64,000 nt of DNA from Roseomonas sp. E05 (GCF_030063475.1 NZ_JASIRT010000007.1:62001-126000); one strand, 5' to 3'. Counted from the stretch's first letter, positions 16,486 through 25,318 are shown. Numbers and translations are program-made. The notes: generated by a model not told the origin, from the letters alone.

Positions 16486-16507
16486 GCCCGCGGCACCGGC
16501 CGCGGGC
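16486..16507 (+). terminator. Hairpin between the two PRC-barrel genes
   Basis: Arms GCCCGCGG and CCGCGGGC enclose a six-base loop, 24 bases after the stop of copy 1, followed by TTCG. It may attenuate read-through into copy 2. Confidence 0.5.
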
Positions 16508-16563
16508 TTCGCCGTTCCGACCCGGCCGCTCCGCGGCCATCGTTCGCAGAGAGGCCCCGCGCC

Positions 16564-16992
16564 ATGACCCCGCGCCGCACACTTCCCTGCCTCGCCGCCC
16601 TGGCCCTGCTGGCCGGCCCCGCTCTGGCGCAGCAGCGCGACCGCCCGGAGGCCAGCGTGACGCCCGAGGCCCTGCGCCAGCCCGGCCCGCCCCTGCCGGC
16701 CGCCCCCACCGCCTCGGCCGACCGCCTGCGCTGGCGCGCCAGCAGCCTGGTGGGCGCCGATATCTACAGTTCGGAGAACAACAGCCTCGGCACGGTGAAG
16801 GACCTGCTCTTCACCCGCGAGGGCGGACTGACCGTCATCCTCGCGACCGGGGGCCTGCTCGGTTTCGGGGAGCGGCTGGTGGCCATCCCCTTCCAGGAAT
16901 TGCAGCACAGCGAGCGCTGGGTGCTGCCCGGCAGCAATGCCGAGACGCTGAAGCAGCGCCCGGACTTCCACTTCGACCAGAGCCAGGGCTGA
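16564..16992 (+). CDS. Secreted PRC-barrel domain protein, copy 2
   Basis: The protein has 142 residues. The signal peptide is RRTLPCLAALALLAGPALAQQ. After a shorter linker the PRC-barrel reads WRASSLVGADIYSSENNSLG, TVKDLLFTREGGLTVILATGGLLGFGERLVAIPFQEL, and ends LKQRPDFHFDQSQG, parallel to LKNRPEFKYADNSNG of copy 1. The matching layout indicates tandem duplication. AGAGAGGCC precedes ATG 16564. The dCMP deaminase-type gene is convergent, 10 bases away. Confidence 0.9.
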   Translation: MTPRRTLPCLAALALLAGPALAQQRDRPEASVTPEALRQPGPPLPAAPTASADRLRWRASSLVGADIYSSENNSLGTVKDLLFTREGGLTVILATGGLLGFGERLVAIPFQELQHSERWVLPGSNAETLKQRPDFHFDQSQG

Positions 16993-17002
16993 GGCCGCCG
17001 GC

Positions 17003-17596
17003 TCAGCGCCGCCCCTCGCCCGGCGGGGCGCCGAAGTCGAACTCCGCCTGGTGCTCGGCGAAGGGGTCGAGCGAGCGCCGCGCCTCCACCGCATCCAGCC
17101 CCAGCACCTGCATCTGTGCCTCGGTGATCGGCGTGAACTCCACATTCGCCTCGCGCAGCATCTCGATGGCGAGCAGCCCCACGCCATCCCAGTAGGAGGC
17201 GGTTCCCTCCCGCGGGGCGGCCGCCACCACCCGCCGCACGCCGGACTGGATCAGCAGCGTGGCGCAGACGTTGCAGACCGGCTTGCCGACCACATAGGCG
17301 TCGCAGCCCCGCGCGTCATGCCCGGCATGGAGCAGCGCGTTCTGCTCGGCGTGCAGGATCATCTGCAGCTTGCGCGCCTTGTTCTCCAGCCGCTCGGCGC
17401 TGTCCTCCACATTGGAGGGGAAGCCGTTGAAGCCGGTGGCGACGATGCGCGCCTGGCCCTGGTTCACCAGCACCGCGCCCACCTTGGCGCGCGGGTCCTT
17501 CGACCACTGGCCGATGTGGTGCGCCAGGCCGATATAGCGCGCATCCCACCGGGCCAGCTTCTCGGGGCGGCCTTCGAAGGTGTTGGGATTGGTCAT
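17003..17596 (-). CDS. dCMP deaminase-family (cytidine/deoxycytidylate deaminase) zinc enzyme
   Basis: The protein has 197 residues. The zinc site is complete: HAEQNALLHAG gives the His ligand and catalytic Glu, and PVCNVCATLLIQSGV gives the two Cys ligands of the PCxxC motif. The N-terminal part (YIGLAHHIGQWSKDPRAKVGAVLV, GFNGFPSNVEDSAERLENKARK) matches bacterial deoxycytidylate deaminase-like proteins. Such enzymes convert dCMP to dUMP for thymidylate synthesis; other members act on different cytosine nucleotides. The C-terminal 40 residues are extra and acidic or aromatic (HQAEFDFGAPPGEG). It is divergent from the receptor gene at 17852. Confidence 0.9.
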   Translation of the reverse strand: MTNPNTFEGRPEKLARWDARYIGLAHHIGQWSKDPRAKVGAVLVNQGQARIVATGFNGFPSNVEDSAERLENKARKLQMILHAEQNALLHAGHDARGCDAYVVGKPVCNVCATLLIQSGVRRVVAAAPREGTASYWDGVGLLAIEMLREANVEFTPITEAQMQVLGLDAVEARRSLDPFAEHQAEFDFGAPPGEGRR

Positions 17597-17851
17597 GCTC
17601 GGGTCACCATGCGGCAGGGCCGGCCGGGCGCCCCGCCATGCGCGGCGGGCGCGCCCGGCGCCAGCGCCTTGATGCCACGGCCAGAGCCGCGCCGCACGCC
17701 CGGATGCGCCGCCACCCGCCTCGTCACCGCAACCGCGTGCGGCCTGTTGACCTCCGGCCACGCCGTATGCAGCAATCCAGCCGTGAGCCGCCGAGGACAG
17801 GCGGCCACATGGGATGCCTTCACACCTTCTTCTCTTTCCGGAGACGTCGTC

Positions 17852-19468
17852 TTGACGCGTACCGTCACCCAAGCCCCGCTGAGCCGCCGCTCCTGCCTGG
17901 CGCTGCCGTTCCTGGCCGCCATGCCGCTCACCCTGGCGGGCTCCCGCCAGGCCGCCGCCCAGACCGGCCAGACCCTGAACCTGGCCGTCGCCGCGCCGCC
18001 GACCTCGCTCGACCCGCACTACCACACGCTCTCCCCCAACAACATGGTGGCGGAGCACTTCTTCGATAAGCTGGTGGGACGCGACGCGAAGGCGCAGCTG
18101 ATCCCCGGCCTGGCGGAATCCTGGAAGCTGCTCGACGACACCACCTGGGAGTTCAAGCTCCGCAAGGGCGTGAAGTTCAGCAACGGCGACGAGTTCACGG
18201 CCGAGGACGTGATCTTCACCCTGAAGCGGGTGCCGAACGTCCTCAACAGCCCGGGCTCCTTCGCCATCTACACCAAGGGGATCGAATCCTCCGAGGTGGT
18301 GGACCCCTACACGATCCGCTTCAAGACGCGCGGCGTCTATCCGCTGCTGCCGCAGGACCTGAGCCAGGTCTTCATCATCTCCCATTCCGTGGGCGACAAC
18401 GTCTCCACCGGCGACTTCAACAACGGCAAGGCCGTCATCGGCACGGGCCCCTACCAGCTCGTCTCCTTCACGCCGGACGACCGCGTCATCATGAAGCGGA
18501 ACGACCAGTACTGGGGCGAGAAGCCGGCCTGGGCGCAGGTGAACTACCGCTTCATCGCCAATGACGGCGTGCGGGTGGCCGCGCTGCTCTCGGGCGACGT
18601 GCAGATGATCGACGTCGTGCCGCCGAACGACATGCCGCGCCTGCGAACGACCCAGGGCATCGGCTTCTCCGAGATCCCGAGCCTGCGCTGCATCTATCTC
18701 AAGATCGACACCGCGCACGACGTCTCGCCCTACATCACCGATGCCAGCGGCAAGCTGCTGGACAAGAACCCGCTGCGCGACCTGCGGGTGCGCAAGGCGC
18801 TCTCCCATGCCATCAACCGCCAGGGCATCGTGGACCGGGTGATGCAGGGCGCGGCGCTGCCGGCAGGCCAGATGATGCCGCCCGGCGCCAACGGCTATGC
18901 CGAGGACATCAAGCCCCCGGCCTATGACCCTGACCTGGCCAAGAAGCTGCTGACCGAGGCGGGCTACCCGAACGGCTTCAACATCACGCTGATCGGGCCG
19001 AACAACCGCTACGTGAACGACGCGCAGATCATCCAGGCCATCGGCCAGATGTGGCAGCGCGTGGGCATCAAGACGACGGTGGACGCCATCCCCTTCGCCG
19101 TGCTGGCGCAGCGGCAGGCGAAGAACGACATGTCGGCCATGCTGATCGGCTGGGCGACGGCGGGCGAGCCCTCCACCGCCCTGCGCGGCAACCTGACGAC
19201 GCGTATTCCCGAGAAGGGCTTCGGCACCGTCAACTTCAGCGGCTACTCCAACAAGGAAGTGGACGCGCTGGTGGAGAAGGGCCTCAGCACGCCGGACGAC
19301 GAGAAGCGCGAGGACATCTTCAAGCAGGCCATGCGCGTGGGCATGGAGGACGTGGCGCTGGTGCCGCTGCACATGCAGAAGAACATCTGGGCGATGCGCG
19401 GCGGCCTGACCTATGTGGCGCGGGCGGATGAATACACCGTGGCGATGGGGGTCAGGCCGGGGCAGTAA
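17852..19468 (+). CDS. ABC transporter substrate-binding protein, family 5, paralogue of 1186-2769
   Basis: The protein has 538 residues. The TTG at 17852 is the only sensible start, with CCGGAGA eight bases upstream; the longer open frame overlaps the divergent deaminase gene and is not conserved. Signal peptide: LSRRSCLALPFLAAMPLTLAG...AAAQ. The mature protein parallels the receptor at 1186 almost residue by residue in many stretches (LDPHYHTLSPN, GLAESWKLLDDTTWEFKLR, NPLRDLRVRKALSHAINR, EAGYPNGFNITL, MEDVALVPLHMQKNIWAMRGGLTY). It also lacks adjacent permease or ATPase genes. The two probably share one transporter and differ in ligand. Confidence 0.93.
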   Translation: MTRTVTQAPLSRRSCLALPFLAAMPLTLAGSRQAAAQTGQTLNLAVAAPPTSLDPHYHTLSPNNMVAEHFFDKLVGRDAKAQLIPGLAESWKLLDDTTWEFKLRKGVKFSNGDEFTAEDVIFTLKRVPNVLNSPGSFAIYTKGIESSEVVDPYTIRFKTRGVYPLLPQDLSQVFIISHSVGDNVSTGDFNNGKAVIGTGPYQLVSFTPDDRVIMKRNDQYWGEKPAWAQVNYRFIANDGVRVAALLSGDVQMIDVVPPNDMPRLRTTQGIGFSEIPSLRCIYLKIDTAHDVSPYITDASGKLLDKNPLRDLRVRKALSHAINRQGIVDRVMQGAALPAGQMMPPGANGYAEDIKPPAYDPDLAKKLLTEAGYPNGFNITLIGPNNRYVNDAQIIQAIGQMWQRVGIKTTVDAIPFAVLAQRQAKNDMSAMLIGWATAGEPSTALRGNLTTRIPEKGFGTVNFSGYSNKEVDALVEKGLSTPDDEKREDIFKQAMRVGMEDVALVPLHMQKNIWAMRGGLTYVARADEYTVAMGVRPGQ

Positions 19469-19491
19469 GGCCCGACGAGGGGGGGAGAAAG

Positions 19492-19598
19492 GGGCCTGGG
19501 GGATACCTCAGGCCCTCGAACGCACCACTGCAAACACGTGACGCAATTATTCCATTTGAATGTGTTCCCTTCAGCAACAGAAGAAGCGCTTAGCGCTT
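19492..19598 (+). terminator. Two hairpins after the receptor gene, the second with a T-tract
   Basis: GGGCCTG (19492) pairs with CAGGCCC (to 19515). A second hairpin, AAGCGC/GCGCTT at 19584-19598, is followed by TTTATTTTCT and looks like a real intrinsic terminator for the plus strand. It sits just before the convergent ATPase gene's stop (19607). The intervening sequence is unusually AT-rich for this window. Confidence 0.65.
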
Positions 19599-19606
19599 TT
19601 TATTTT

Positions 19607-20392
19607 CTACTGCTGTCTGAAAATCCCATGGAACCGCCCCAGAAAGCTCCGTAGCCGCTCGCTTTCCGGGTTCTCGAACACCTCGGCCGGTGTCCCCTCC
19701 TGCGCCACCCGCCCCTGGTCCATGAAGACCACGTGGTGGGAAACCTCACGGACGAAGAGCATCTCGTGGCTCACCACCAGCATGGTCTGGCCGGAGGCCG
19801 CGAGGTCCTGCATCACCCCCAGCACCTCCGCCACCAGTTCCGGGTCCAGCGCCGAGGTCACCTCGTCGAACAGCAGCAGGCGCGGCTCCATCGCCACCGC
19901 GCGAGCCATCGCCACGCGCTGCTGCTGCCCGCCCGAGAGCTGGTAGGGGTAGTGCCCGCGCCGCTCGGCCAGCCCCACGCGCGCCAGCCAGCCGGAGGCG
20001 ATCTCCCGCGCCTCCGCCTTGCTTTTGCCCAGCACCTTGGTCAGGCCGAGCATCACGTTCTCCTCCGCCGTCAGGTGCGGGAAGAGGTTGAACTGCTGGA
20101 ACACCATGCCGATCCGCGCCCGCTGGGCGGAGACGCGCGCCTCCGAGAGGCGGCGGCGCCGGCCGCCCTCCATGCGGTAGCCGATCGGGTCGCCGTCGAG
20201 CAGGATCTCGCCGCCGTTGTGCTCCTCCAGCAGGTTCACGCAGCGCAGGAAAGTCGTCTTGCCGGAACCGGAGGCGCCGATCAGCGAGACCACTTGCCCC
20301 TGCCGCACCTCCAGGTCGATGCCCTTCAGCACCTCGGTGTTGCCGAAGCTCTTGCGGACGCCGCGCGCCTGCAGCAGCGGGGGTTTGCTCAT
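19607..20392 (-). CDS. Polar amino acid ABC transporter ATP-binding protein
   Basis: The protein has 261 residues. Walker A is GASGSGKTT, the Q-loop reads [18 protein letters not shown], the signature is [19 protein letters not shown], and Walker B is [14 protein letters not shown], followed by the switch His in LVVSHEML. The [12 protein letters not shown] form is typical of the GlnQ/HisP/AapP group, which energises polar amino acid uptake. It is the last gene of a six-gene minus-strand cassette (25318 to 19607), 14 bases after the second permease gene. Confidence 0.96.
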   Translation of the reverse strand: MSKPPLLQARGVRKSFGNTEVLKGIDLEVRQGQVVSLIGASGSGKTTFLRCVNLLEEHNGGEILLDGDPIGYRMEGGRRRRLSEARVSAQRARIGMVFQQFNLFPHLTAEENVMLGLTKVLGKSKAEAREIASGWLARVGLAERRGHYPYQLSGGQQQRVAMARAVAMEPRLLLFDEVTSALDPELVAEVLGVMQDLAASGQTMLVVSHEMLFVREVSHHVVFMDQGRVAQEGTPAEVFENPESERLRSFLGRFHGIFRQQ

Positions 20393-20406
20393 GGGTGCGG
20401 CTCCGT

Positions 20407-21087
20407 TCAGTAGCGCAGGTAGGAGAAGCGGCGCTCCAGCAGCGCGCCGAGCTGGGCGATGACGAGGTTGATCGCCAGGTACATCACCGTCGCCAGCAGG
20501 TAGAAGTCGACGATCAGGTAGTTCCGCGCCACCACCTGCTGGGTGGAGAGCAGCAGCTCCACCACGCCGATGACGGAGAGCAGCGTCGTCCCCTTCACCA
20601 CTTCCAGGCCGGTGTTGACCCAGGGCGGCAGCATGCGGCGGAAGGCCTGGGGGATGATGACGTAGCGCAGCCGCTGGCCGAAGCGCAGGCCGATGGCCTT
20701 GGCGGCCTCCATCTGCCCGGCGGGGACGGACTGCACGGCGCCGCGCAGGTTCTCCGCCACATGCGCCGTGGCGAAGGCCGAGAGCGCGATGACCCCGGCC
20801 CAGAAGGCCGGCACGTTGATGCCGAACAGCGCCAGCCCGTAATAGGTGAAGAGGATCAGCACCAGCACGGGGATGCCGCGCAGCATGTCCACGTAGAGGC
20901 GGACCAGCGCGCGCAGCCACCACCAGCCATAGGCCAGCGCCACGCCGAAGAGCGTGCCCAGGATCGTCGCGATGATGATGGTGAGCACCGAGCTGCCCAT
21001 GGTCACGCCGAGGCCGCTCAGCAGCGAGAAGCGCGCCTGCCAAGCCTCGAAGAGGAAGGTGCCCGGCTGCATCGAGGTGTCGAACAT
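20407..21087 (-). CDS. Polar amino acid ABC transporter permease, subunit 2
   Basis: The protein has 226 residues and several membrane segments (VLTIIIATILGTLFGVALAY, LVLILFTYYGLALFGI and others). The coupling-helix (EAA) motif reads MEAAKAIGLRFGQRLRYVIIPQAF, which docks on the ATPase. LRGIPVLVLILFTYYGLALF is the usual His/Glu/Gln-family element. It pairs with the permease at 21101-21769 to form the heterodimeric channel and is separated from it by 13 bases. Confidence 0.95.
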   Translation of the reverse strand: MFDTSMQPGTFLFEAWQARFSLLSGLGVTMGSSVLTIIIATILGTLFGVALAYGWWWLRALVRLYVDMLRGIPVLVLILFTYYGLALFGINVPAFWAGVIALSAFATAHVAENLRGAVQSVPAGQMEAAKAIGLRFGQRLRYVIIPQAFRRMLPPWVNTGLEVVKGTTLLSVIGVVELLLSTQQVVARNYLIVDFYLLATVMYLAINLVIAQLGALLERRFSYLRY

Positions 21088-21100
21088 GCCTCCCCTCCCC

Positions 21101-21769
21101 TCAGCGGATGCTGGCGTAGCGGCGCTCGATCAGGCGCAGCAGGGTGGCGATGATGTAGCAGGTGACGAGATACATCGCGCTCGCCGTCAGCCAGACCTCC
21201 ATGACGCGGAAGGTGTTGGCGTTGATCTGCCGCGCGGTGAAGGTCAGCTCCGGGATGGCGATGGCCGCCGCGAGGGAGGTGTCCTTGAACAGCGAGATCA
21301 GGTTGTTGCTGACCGAGGGCAGCGTGATGCGGAACATCACGGGCAGCACGACATAGCGTTGCCGCTGCCAGGGCCTGAGGCCGATCGCCTTGGCCGCCTC
21401 GACATACTGCTTGGGAATGGAGGCCAGCCCGGCGCGGAACACCTCGCTCATATAGGCGCCGGCATAGAGCGAGAGCGTCAGGATGAAGCTCTCGGTCTTG
21501 TCCAGATAGGTGATGTCGAATTCCGGCAGGCCGAAATAGACGAAGAAGATCAGCAGCAGCAGCGGCGTGCAGCGGATGAACTCGACATAGGCGCGCACCG
21601 GCGCCGAGAGCCAGAGGCGCCCGGAGACGCGCGCATAGGCGGCCACCAACCCGATGACGCAGCCAATGACGAGCGACACCACTGCCAGCCCGAGGCCGAG
21701 CAGCAGGGCGTTGACGAGGTTGTCCGCATTGCGGCTGATCACGCCCCAGTCGAAATGATAGTCGATCAT
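21101..21769 (-). CDS. Polar amino acid ABC transporter permease, subunit 1
   Basis: The protein has 222 residues and is an integral membrane protein of the HisM/GlnP family. Membrane segments include ALLLGLGLAVVSLVIGCVIGL and LLLLIFFVYFGLP. The FIRCTPLLLLIFFVYFGLPEF element and the EAA motif (VEAAKAIGLRPWQRQRYVVLPV) are characteristic. It follows the receptor gene by 100 bp that contain a strong hairpin (21836-21858), a common arrangement for making more receptor than channel. Confidence 0.95.
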   Translation of the reverse strand: MIDYHFDWGVISRNADNLVNALLLGLGLAVVSLVIGCVIGLVAAYARVSGRLWLSAPVRAYVEFIRCTPLLLLIFFVYFGLPEFDITYLDKTESFILTLSLYAGAYMSEVFRAGLASIPKQYVEAAKAIGLRPWQRQRYVVLPVMFRITLPSVSNNLISLFKDTSLAAAIAIPELTFTARQINANTFRVMEVWLTASAMYLVTCYIIATLLRLIERRYASIR

Positions 21770-21835
21770 GGTTCTTCCGGCGCACCCACGAATGGCGGGG
21801 TCCGGGATGGCGCGGCCACCCCGGCGGGTGGGTTC

Positions 21836-21858
21836 CAGGGAGGGCGGCGCCCTCCCTG
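21836..21858 (-). terminator. Intra-operon hairpin between the receptor and permease genes
   Basis: Arms CAGGGAGGGC and GCCCTCCCTG form a perfect 10-bp stem with a three-base loop, 11 bases beyond the receptor stop (minus strand). It probably attenuates transcription or stabilises the receptor mRNA. Confidence 0.6.
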
Positions 21859-21869
21859 TCCCCGGCCGG

Positions 21870-22769
21870 TCAGCGGAACTCGGTGGGGAAGCCCACCTGC
21901 GGCATCGGCAGGTCGATGCCGAACCACTTCTTGTAGGAGGCGGCGAAATAGTCGAAGTCCACGCCCACCATCGCCTCCTTGTAGACGGTGTTGACCCAGT
22001 TCAGCCAGACCGGGTCACCCGGCTTCACCGCGGAGGCGTAGGAGTTGGGCATCCAGCCGTAGCCGGCATCGACGAAGCGGTTCGGCGCCTGCTGCATCAG
22101 CCAGCGCATCGCCGACTGGTCGGCCATGTAGGCGTCGATGCGGCGGGCATTCAGCGCCTGCAGGGTGGCGTCCGGGCTTTCGAAGGCGTCCACCTTGGCA
22201 TCCGGCAGCGCCTTGTGCACCCACTCCTCCAGAAAGACGTTCTGCATGCCGCCGACGGTGACGTCCTTGCCGGCCTTCTTCAGCTCGTCGAAGTTCTTGT
22301 ACTTGCCGCCGCGCGCCAGCACCATCAGCCCGACGCCCTCGCGGTAGTAGGGGATGGTGAATTCCACCTGCTGCGCGCGCCCGGGGGTGATCGTCATCCA
22401 CTGCACGACGATGTCCACCTTGTCCGTGATCAGGGAGGGGATGCGCGCATCCGAGCCCTGCAGCACGAACTCGACCTTGTTCTCATCGTCGAACAGCGAC
22501 TTGGCGAGCAGGCGCGCCAGGTCGATGTCCATGCCCTGCAGCTTGCCGTCGGCGCCCTCGAAGTGCCAGGGCGGGTTGGTGCTGCCGGTGCCGACGATCA
22601 GATGGCCGCGTTCCTTCACCACCTGCAGCTTGCTCTTGGTGGCGGCCTGGGCCTGCGCCGGGCGTGACCCCAGCAGGCCGGCCACGCCGCCCAGCGCCGC
22701 GCCGGCGGCGCCGATGCCGAACAGGCCACGCCGCTCCATGCTGGCGGTCTTGTCGTCCTTTGTATCCAT
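21870..22769 (-). CDS. Polar amino acid ABC transporter substrate-binding protein (family 3)
   Basis: The protein has 299 residues. ATG 22769 follows AGAAGGGGA. A signal peptide with twin arginines (MERRGLFGIGAAGAALGGVAGLL ... AQA) leads to a family-3 receptor: LQVVKERGHLIVGTGSTNPPWHF, GKLQGMDIDLARLLAKSL, LITDKVDIVVQWMTITPGRAQQVEFTIPYY, and the hinge KKAGKDVTVGGMQNV. In amino acid receptors an Arg contacts the ligand carboxylate; TPGRAQQV matches the TxxR position. The twin-arginine start might permit Tat export, although the motif is not complete. The ligand is unknown; the neighbouring DadA-like enzyme suggests a D-amino acid or an imino acid. Confidence 0.94.
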   Translation of the reverse strand: MDTKDDKTASMERRGLFGIGAAGAALGGVAGLLGSRPAQAQAATKSKLQVVKERGHLIVGTGSTNPPWHFEGADGKLQGMDIDLARLLAKSLFDDENKVEFVLQGSDARIPSLITDKVDIVVQWMTITPGRAQQVEFTIPYYREGVGLMVLARGGKYKNFDELKKAGKDVTVGGMQNVFLEEWVHKALPDAKVDAFESPDATLQALNARRIDAYMADQSAMRWLMQQAPNRFVDAGYGWMPNSYASAVKPGDPVWLNWVNTVYKEAMVGVDFDYFAASYKKWFGIDLPMPQVGFPTEFR

Positions 22770-22846
22770 CGTGAATCCCCTTCTGCCCCTCGGCATGCCT
22801 TGGTGGCATGTCCTTGGGTGAAGGGGAGCAAGAAATCGGCCGCTTG

Positions 22847-24088
22847 TCACGCCGCCGCGACGGTCGTGTTGGCCCTTCCGTCGATGATCTCCGCCAGCCG
22901 GCGCCCGGAACCCGCCGCCATGGTCCAGCCGGTGTGGCCGTGGCCGGTGTTGAGATAGAGGCCCGGGACGCGCGTCGCGCCGATGCGCGGGATGCCGTTC
23001 GGCACCATGGGCCGCAGCCCGGCCCAGCGCACCGCGCCCGGCGCCGAATCGGCGCCCTCGAACTGCGGGAAGAGCGAGGCGACATTGCGCATCAGCGCGC
23101 CGATCCGCAGCGGAGAGGGCGTCGTGTCGAAATCCGCCACCTCGGCCGAGCCGACGATGCGGTAGCGGTCGCCGAGCGGCGTCAGCGCGAATTTGCGGCC
23201 GTCGTCCAGGATCGCGTTGCGCGGCCCCTCCGGCCAGACGCTGCGCGGCGCCGTGACGGAGAGGCCCTTCACCGGATAGATCGGCACGGTGATGCCATGC
23301 TTGCGCAGCATCTGCGGCGAGTGGCTGCCCAGCGCCACCACCACGGCGTCCGCTTCGATCTCGCCGGCGCTGCTGTCCACCGCCGCCACGCGGCCGTTCT
23401 TCAGGACGATGTCGCGCACGGTGGTGTTGTAATGGAAGGTGGCGCCCTGGGCGGCACACCAGGCGGCGAGACCCTGGCTGAACTTGTTGCAGTCGCCCAC
23501 CTCGTCCTGCGGGAAGAACAGGCCGCCGGCGACCTTCTCCTGCACCGGGCCGAGTGCCGGCTCACGCGCCACGCAGGCGGCGCGGTCCAGCCGCTCGGTG
23601 ACGAGGCCGTAGGGCGCCAGCGCCTCATGCGCCTTCGTCGCCGCCTCCCATTCCGCGGTGGTGGCGAAGGTCTTGATCACGCAGTTCCGGGCGTCGTCGT
23701 AGCGGACCCCCGTCGCCTCGCGAATCTCGGCCATCGAGCGCGCCGAGAGCAGCGCCAGCTCCAGGTTGGCCAGCGCCCCGGCGTCGTGCACCGCAGCGCG
23801 CGAGGCGGCGAGGAAGCCCAAGCCCCAGCGCCACATGCGCGGGACGGCCGAAAGGCGCAGCAGCATCGGCGCGTCCTCCTGCCCCAGCCACTTCAGCACC
23901 TTCAGCGGCACGCCCGGCGCCGCCCAGGGCTGCACGGAGGAGACATGGATGATGGCGCCATTGCCCCAGCTGGTCTCCAGCCCGGCGCCCTCGCGCCGCT
24001 CCAGCACCGTGACCTGGTGCCCGGCCCGCTGCAGCCAATAGGCGCTGGCGACGCCGATCACGCCGGCCCCCAGAACGGTGATCCGCAT
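22847..24088 (-). CDS. dadA: D-amino acid dehydrogenase-type FAD oxidoreductase
   Basis: The protein has 413 residues. The FAD-binding Rossmann motif starts at residue 3 (ITVLGAGVIGVASAYWLQRAGHQVTVLER), followed by ETSWGNGAIIHVSSVQPWAAPG, typical of DadA. The C-terminus ends with LRPMVPNGIPRIGATRVPGLYLNTGHGHTGWTMA, where the GHGHTGWT segment contacts FAD. DadA oxidatively deaminates D-amino acids to 2-oxo acids at the inner face of the membrane, passing electrons to quinone. It sits between the threonine synthase-like gene (6 bases) and the amino acid receptor (77 bases), so uptake and catabolism are linked. The DadA subfamily is secure; the substrate is inferred. Confidence 0.9.
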   Translation of the reverse strand: MRITVLGAGVIGVASAYWLQRAGHQVTVLERREGAGLETSWGNGAIIHVSSVQPWAAPGVPLKVLKWLGQEDAPMLLRLSAVPRMWRWGLGFLAASRAAVHDAGALANLELALLSARSMAEIREATGVRYDDARNCVIKTFATTAEWEAATKAHEALAPYGLVTERLDRAACVAREPALGPVQEKVAGGLFFPQDEVGDCNKFSQGLAAWCAAQGATFHYNTTVRDIVLKNGRVAAVDSSAGEIEADAVVVALGSHSPQMLRKHGITVPIYPVKGLSVTAPRSVWPEGPRNAILDDGRKFALTPLGDRYRIVGSAEVADFDTTPSPLRIGALMRNVASLFPQFEGADSAPGAVRWAGLRPMVPNGIPRIGATRVPGLYLNTGHGHTGWTMAAGSGRRLAEIIDGRANTTVAAA

Positions 24089-24094
24089 CTCGCT

Positions 24095-25318
24095 TCAATC
24101 CCTCTCCCGCATGGCGCGCTCACAGAGCCGCGCCACCGCCGTGACATCCTCCGGCGCCGGCACCGGATAGGTGCGCGCCGGCATCTCCTGATAGGCCTTG
24201 GCATCCTTGAAGCCGTGCCCGGTGACCATGCAGACCACCCGTGCCCCCGGCTCGACGCGGCCTTCCGCCACCAGCTTGCGCAGCGCCGCGATCGGGCTGG
24301 CGCCGGTCGGCTCGGCATAGACGCCCTCGCCGCGCGCCAGCAGCCGCATGGCCTCGCGCAGCTCGTCATCGCTCACCGCGACCGCCAGCCCCTCCGTCTC
24401 GCGCACCAGCCGCAGCGTGTAGCTGCCGTCCCGCTCATAGCCGATCAGCGGGTCGCTGATGCCGGAGGCGATGGTCGTCGGCATGCCCCAGGCCGTGACC
24501 TTCGTCTCCCCGGCCTCAAAGGCGCGCACGATCGGCGCGCAGCCCTCCGCCTGAACCGCCACCGCCCTGGGCCGGGCGCCCGCCTCGGCGAAGCCCTGCA
24601 CCACGCCCTTCACCAGCGGGCCGCTGCCGGTCGGCACCAGGACATGGGTGGGCGCCACGTCGCCAAGCTGCTGCATCAGCTCCAGTCCGACCAGCTTCAG
24701 CGCATCCACCGCATAGGGGTTGATGAAGGTGGTGGTCAGGTTGGCGAAGCCGTGCCGCTCCGCCAGGGCGGCGGCGAGATCGTAGGAGCGGCTGTAATGC
24801 CCCTCGACCAGCAGCAGGATGGCGCCATAGGCCGCGATCTGCGTCACCTTCCCCGCCGGCGTGTGGGCCGGCACCACGATGATCGCCCCCATCCCCGCCC
24901 GCGCCGCATAGGCCGCGACCGAGGCCCCCGCATTGCCGGAGGAGGCGCAGACCACCCCTTTCGCGCCCAGCTCGATGGCCTTGCTGATGGCGGCGCTGAC
25001 CAGCCGGTCCTTGAAGGAGCCGGAGGGGTTGCGCGTCTCGTCCTTCAGCCAGATCTCGCCGGTGAAGCCGGGGATGGCCCGCTCGATGCGCGGCGCCCGC
25101 AGCAGCGGCGTGCCGCCCTCGCCGAGGGAGACAATGGCCGCCGGGTCGCTGACGCTCAGCCGGTCGGCATGGCGCCACATGCTGGTGGCCAGCCCCGGCC
25201 CGGCCGGCGGCGCGAGGCCGCCGCTGCCCACCACCTCCAGGATGCCCGCGCAGGCGGCGCAGGCATAGCGCAAGGTGGCAGGATGGGCCTTGCCGCACTC
25301 GACGCATTGCAGGTGCAT
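24095..25318 (-). CDS. Threonine synthase-like PLP enzyme with N-terminal zinc ribbon
   Basis: The protein has 407 residues. Four cysteines (C5, C8, C20, C23) form a rubredoxin-like zinc knuckle. The PLP lysine is Lys103 in NPSGSFKDR. SSGNAGASVAAYAARAG binds the PLP phosphate region, and PTGSGPLVKGVVQGF is the glycine-rich loop. This fold-II layout matches class-2 threonine synthases and their relatives. Its place at the head of an amino acid uptake/DadA operon is unusual for biosynthetic ThrC, so a lyase or dehydratase acting on an imported amino acid is a real alternative. ATG 25318 is chosen because the zinc ribbon starts at once; the frame is open further upstream. Confidence 0.85.
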   Translation of the reverse strand: MHLQCVECGKAHPATLRYACAACAGILEVVGSGGLAPPAGPGLATSMWRHADRLSVSDPAAIVSLGEGGTPLLRAPRIERAIPGFTGEIWLKDETRNPSGSFKDRLVSAAISKAIELGAKGVVCASSGNAGASVAAYAARAGMGAIIVVPAHTPAGKVTQIAAYGAILLLVEGHYSRSYDLAAALAERHGFANLTTTFINPYAVDALKLVGLELMQQLGDVAPTHVLVPTGSGPLVKGVVQGFAEAGARPRAVAVQAEGCAPIVRAFEAGETKVTAWGMPTTIASGISDPLIGYERDGSYTLRLVRETEGLAVAVSDDELREAMRLLARGEGVYAEPTGASPIAALRKLVAEGRVEPGARVVCMVTGHGFKDAKAYQEMPARTYPVPAPEDVTAVARLCERAMRERD

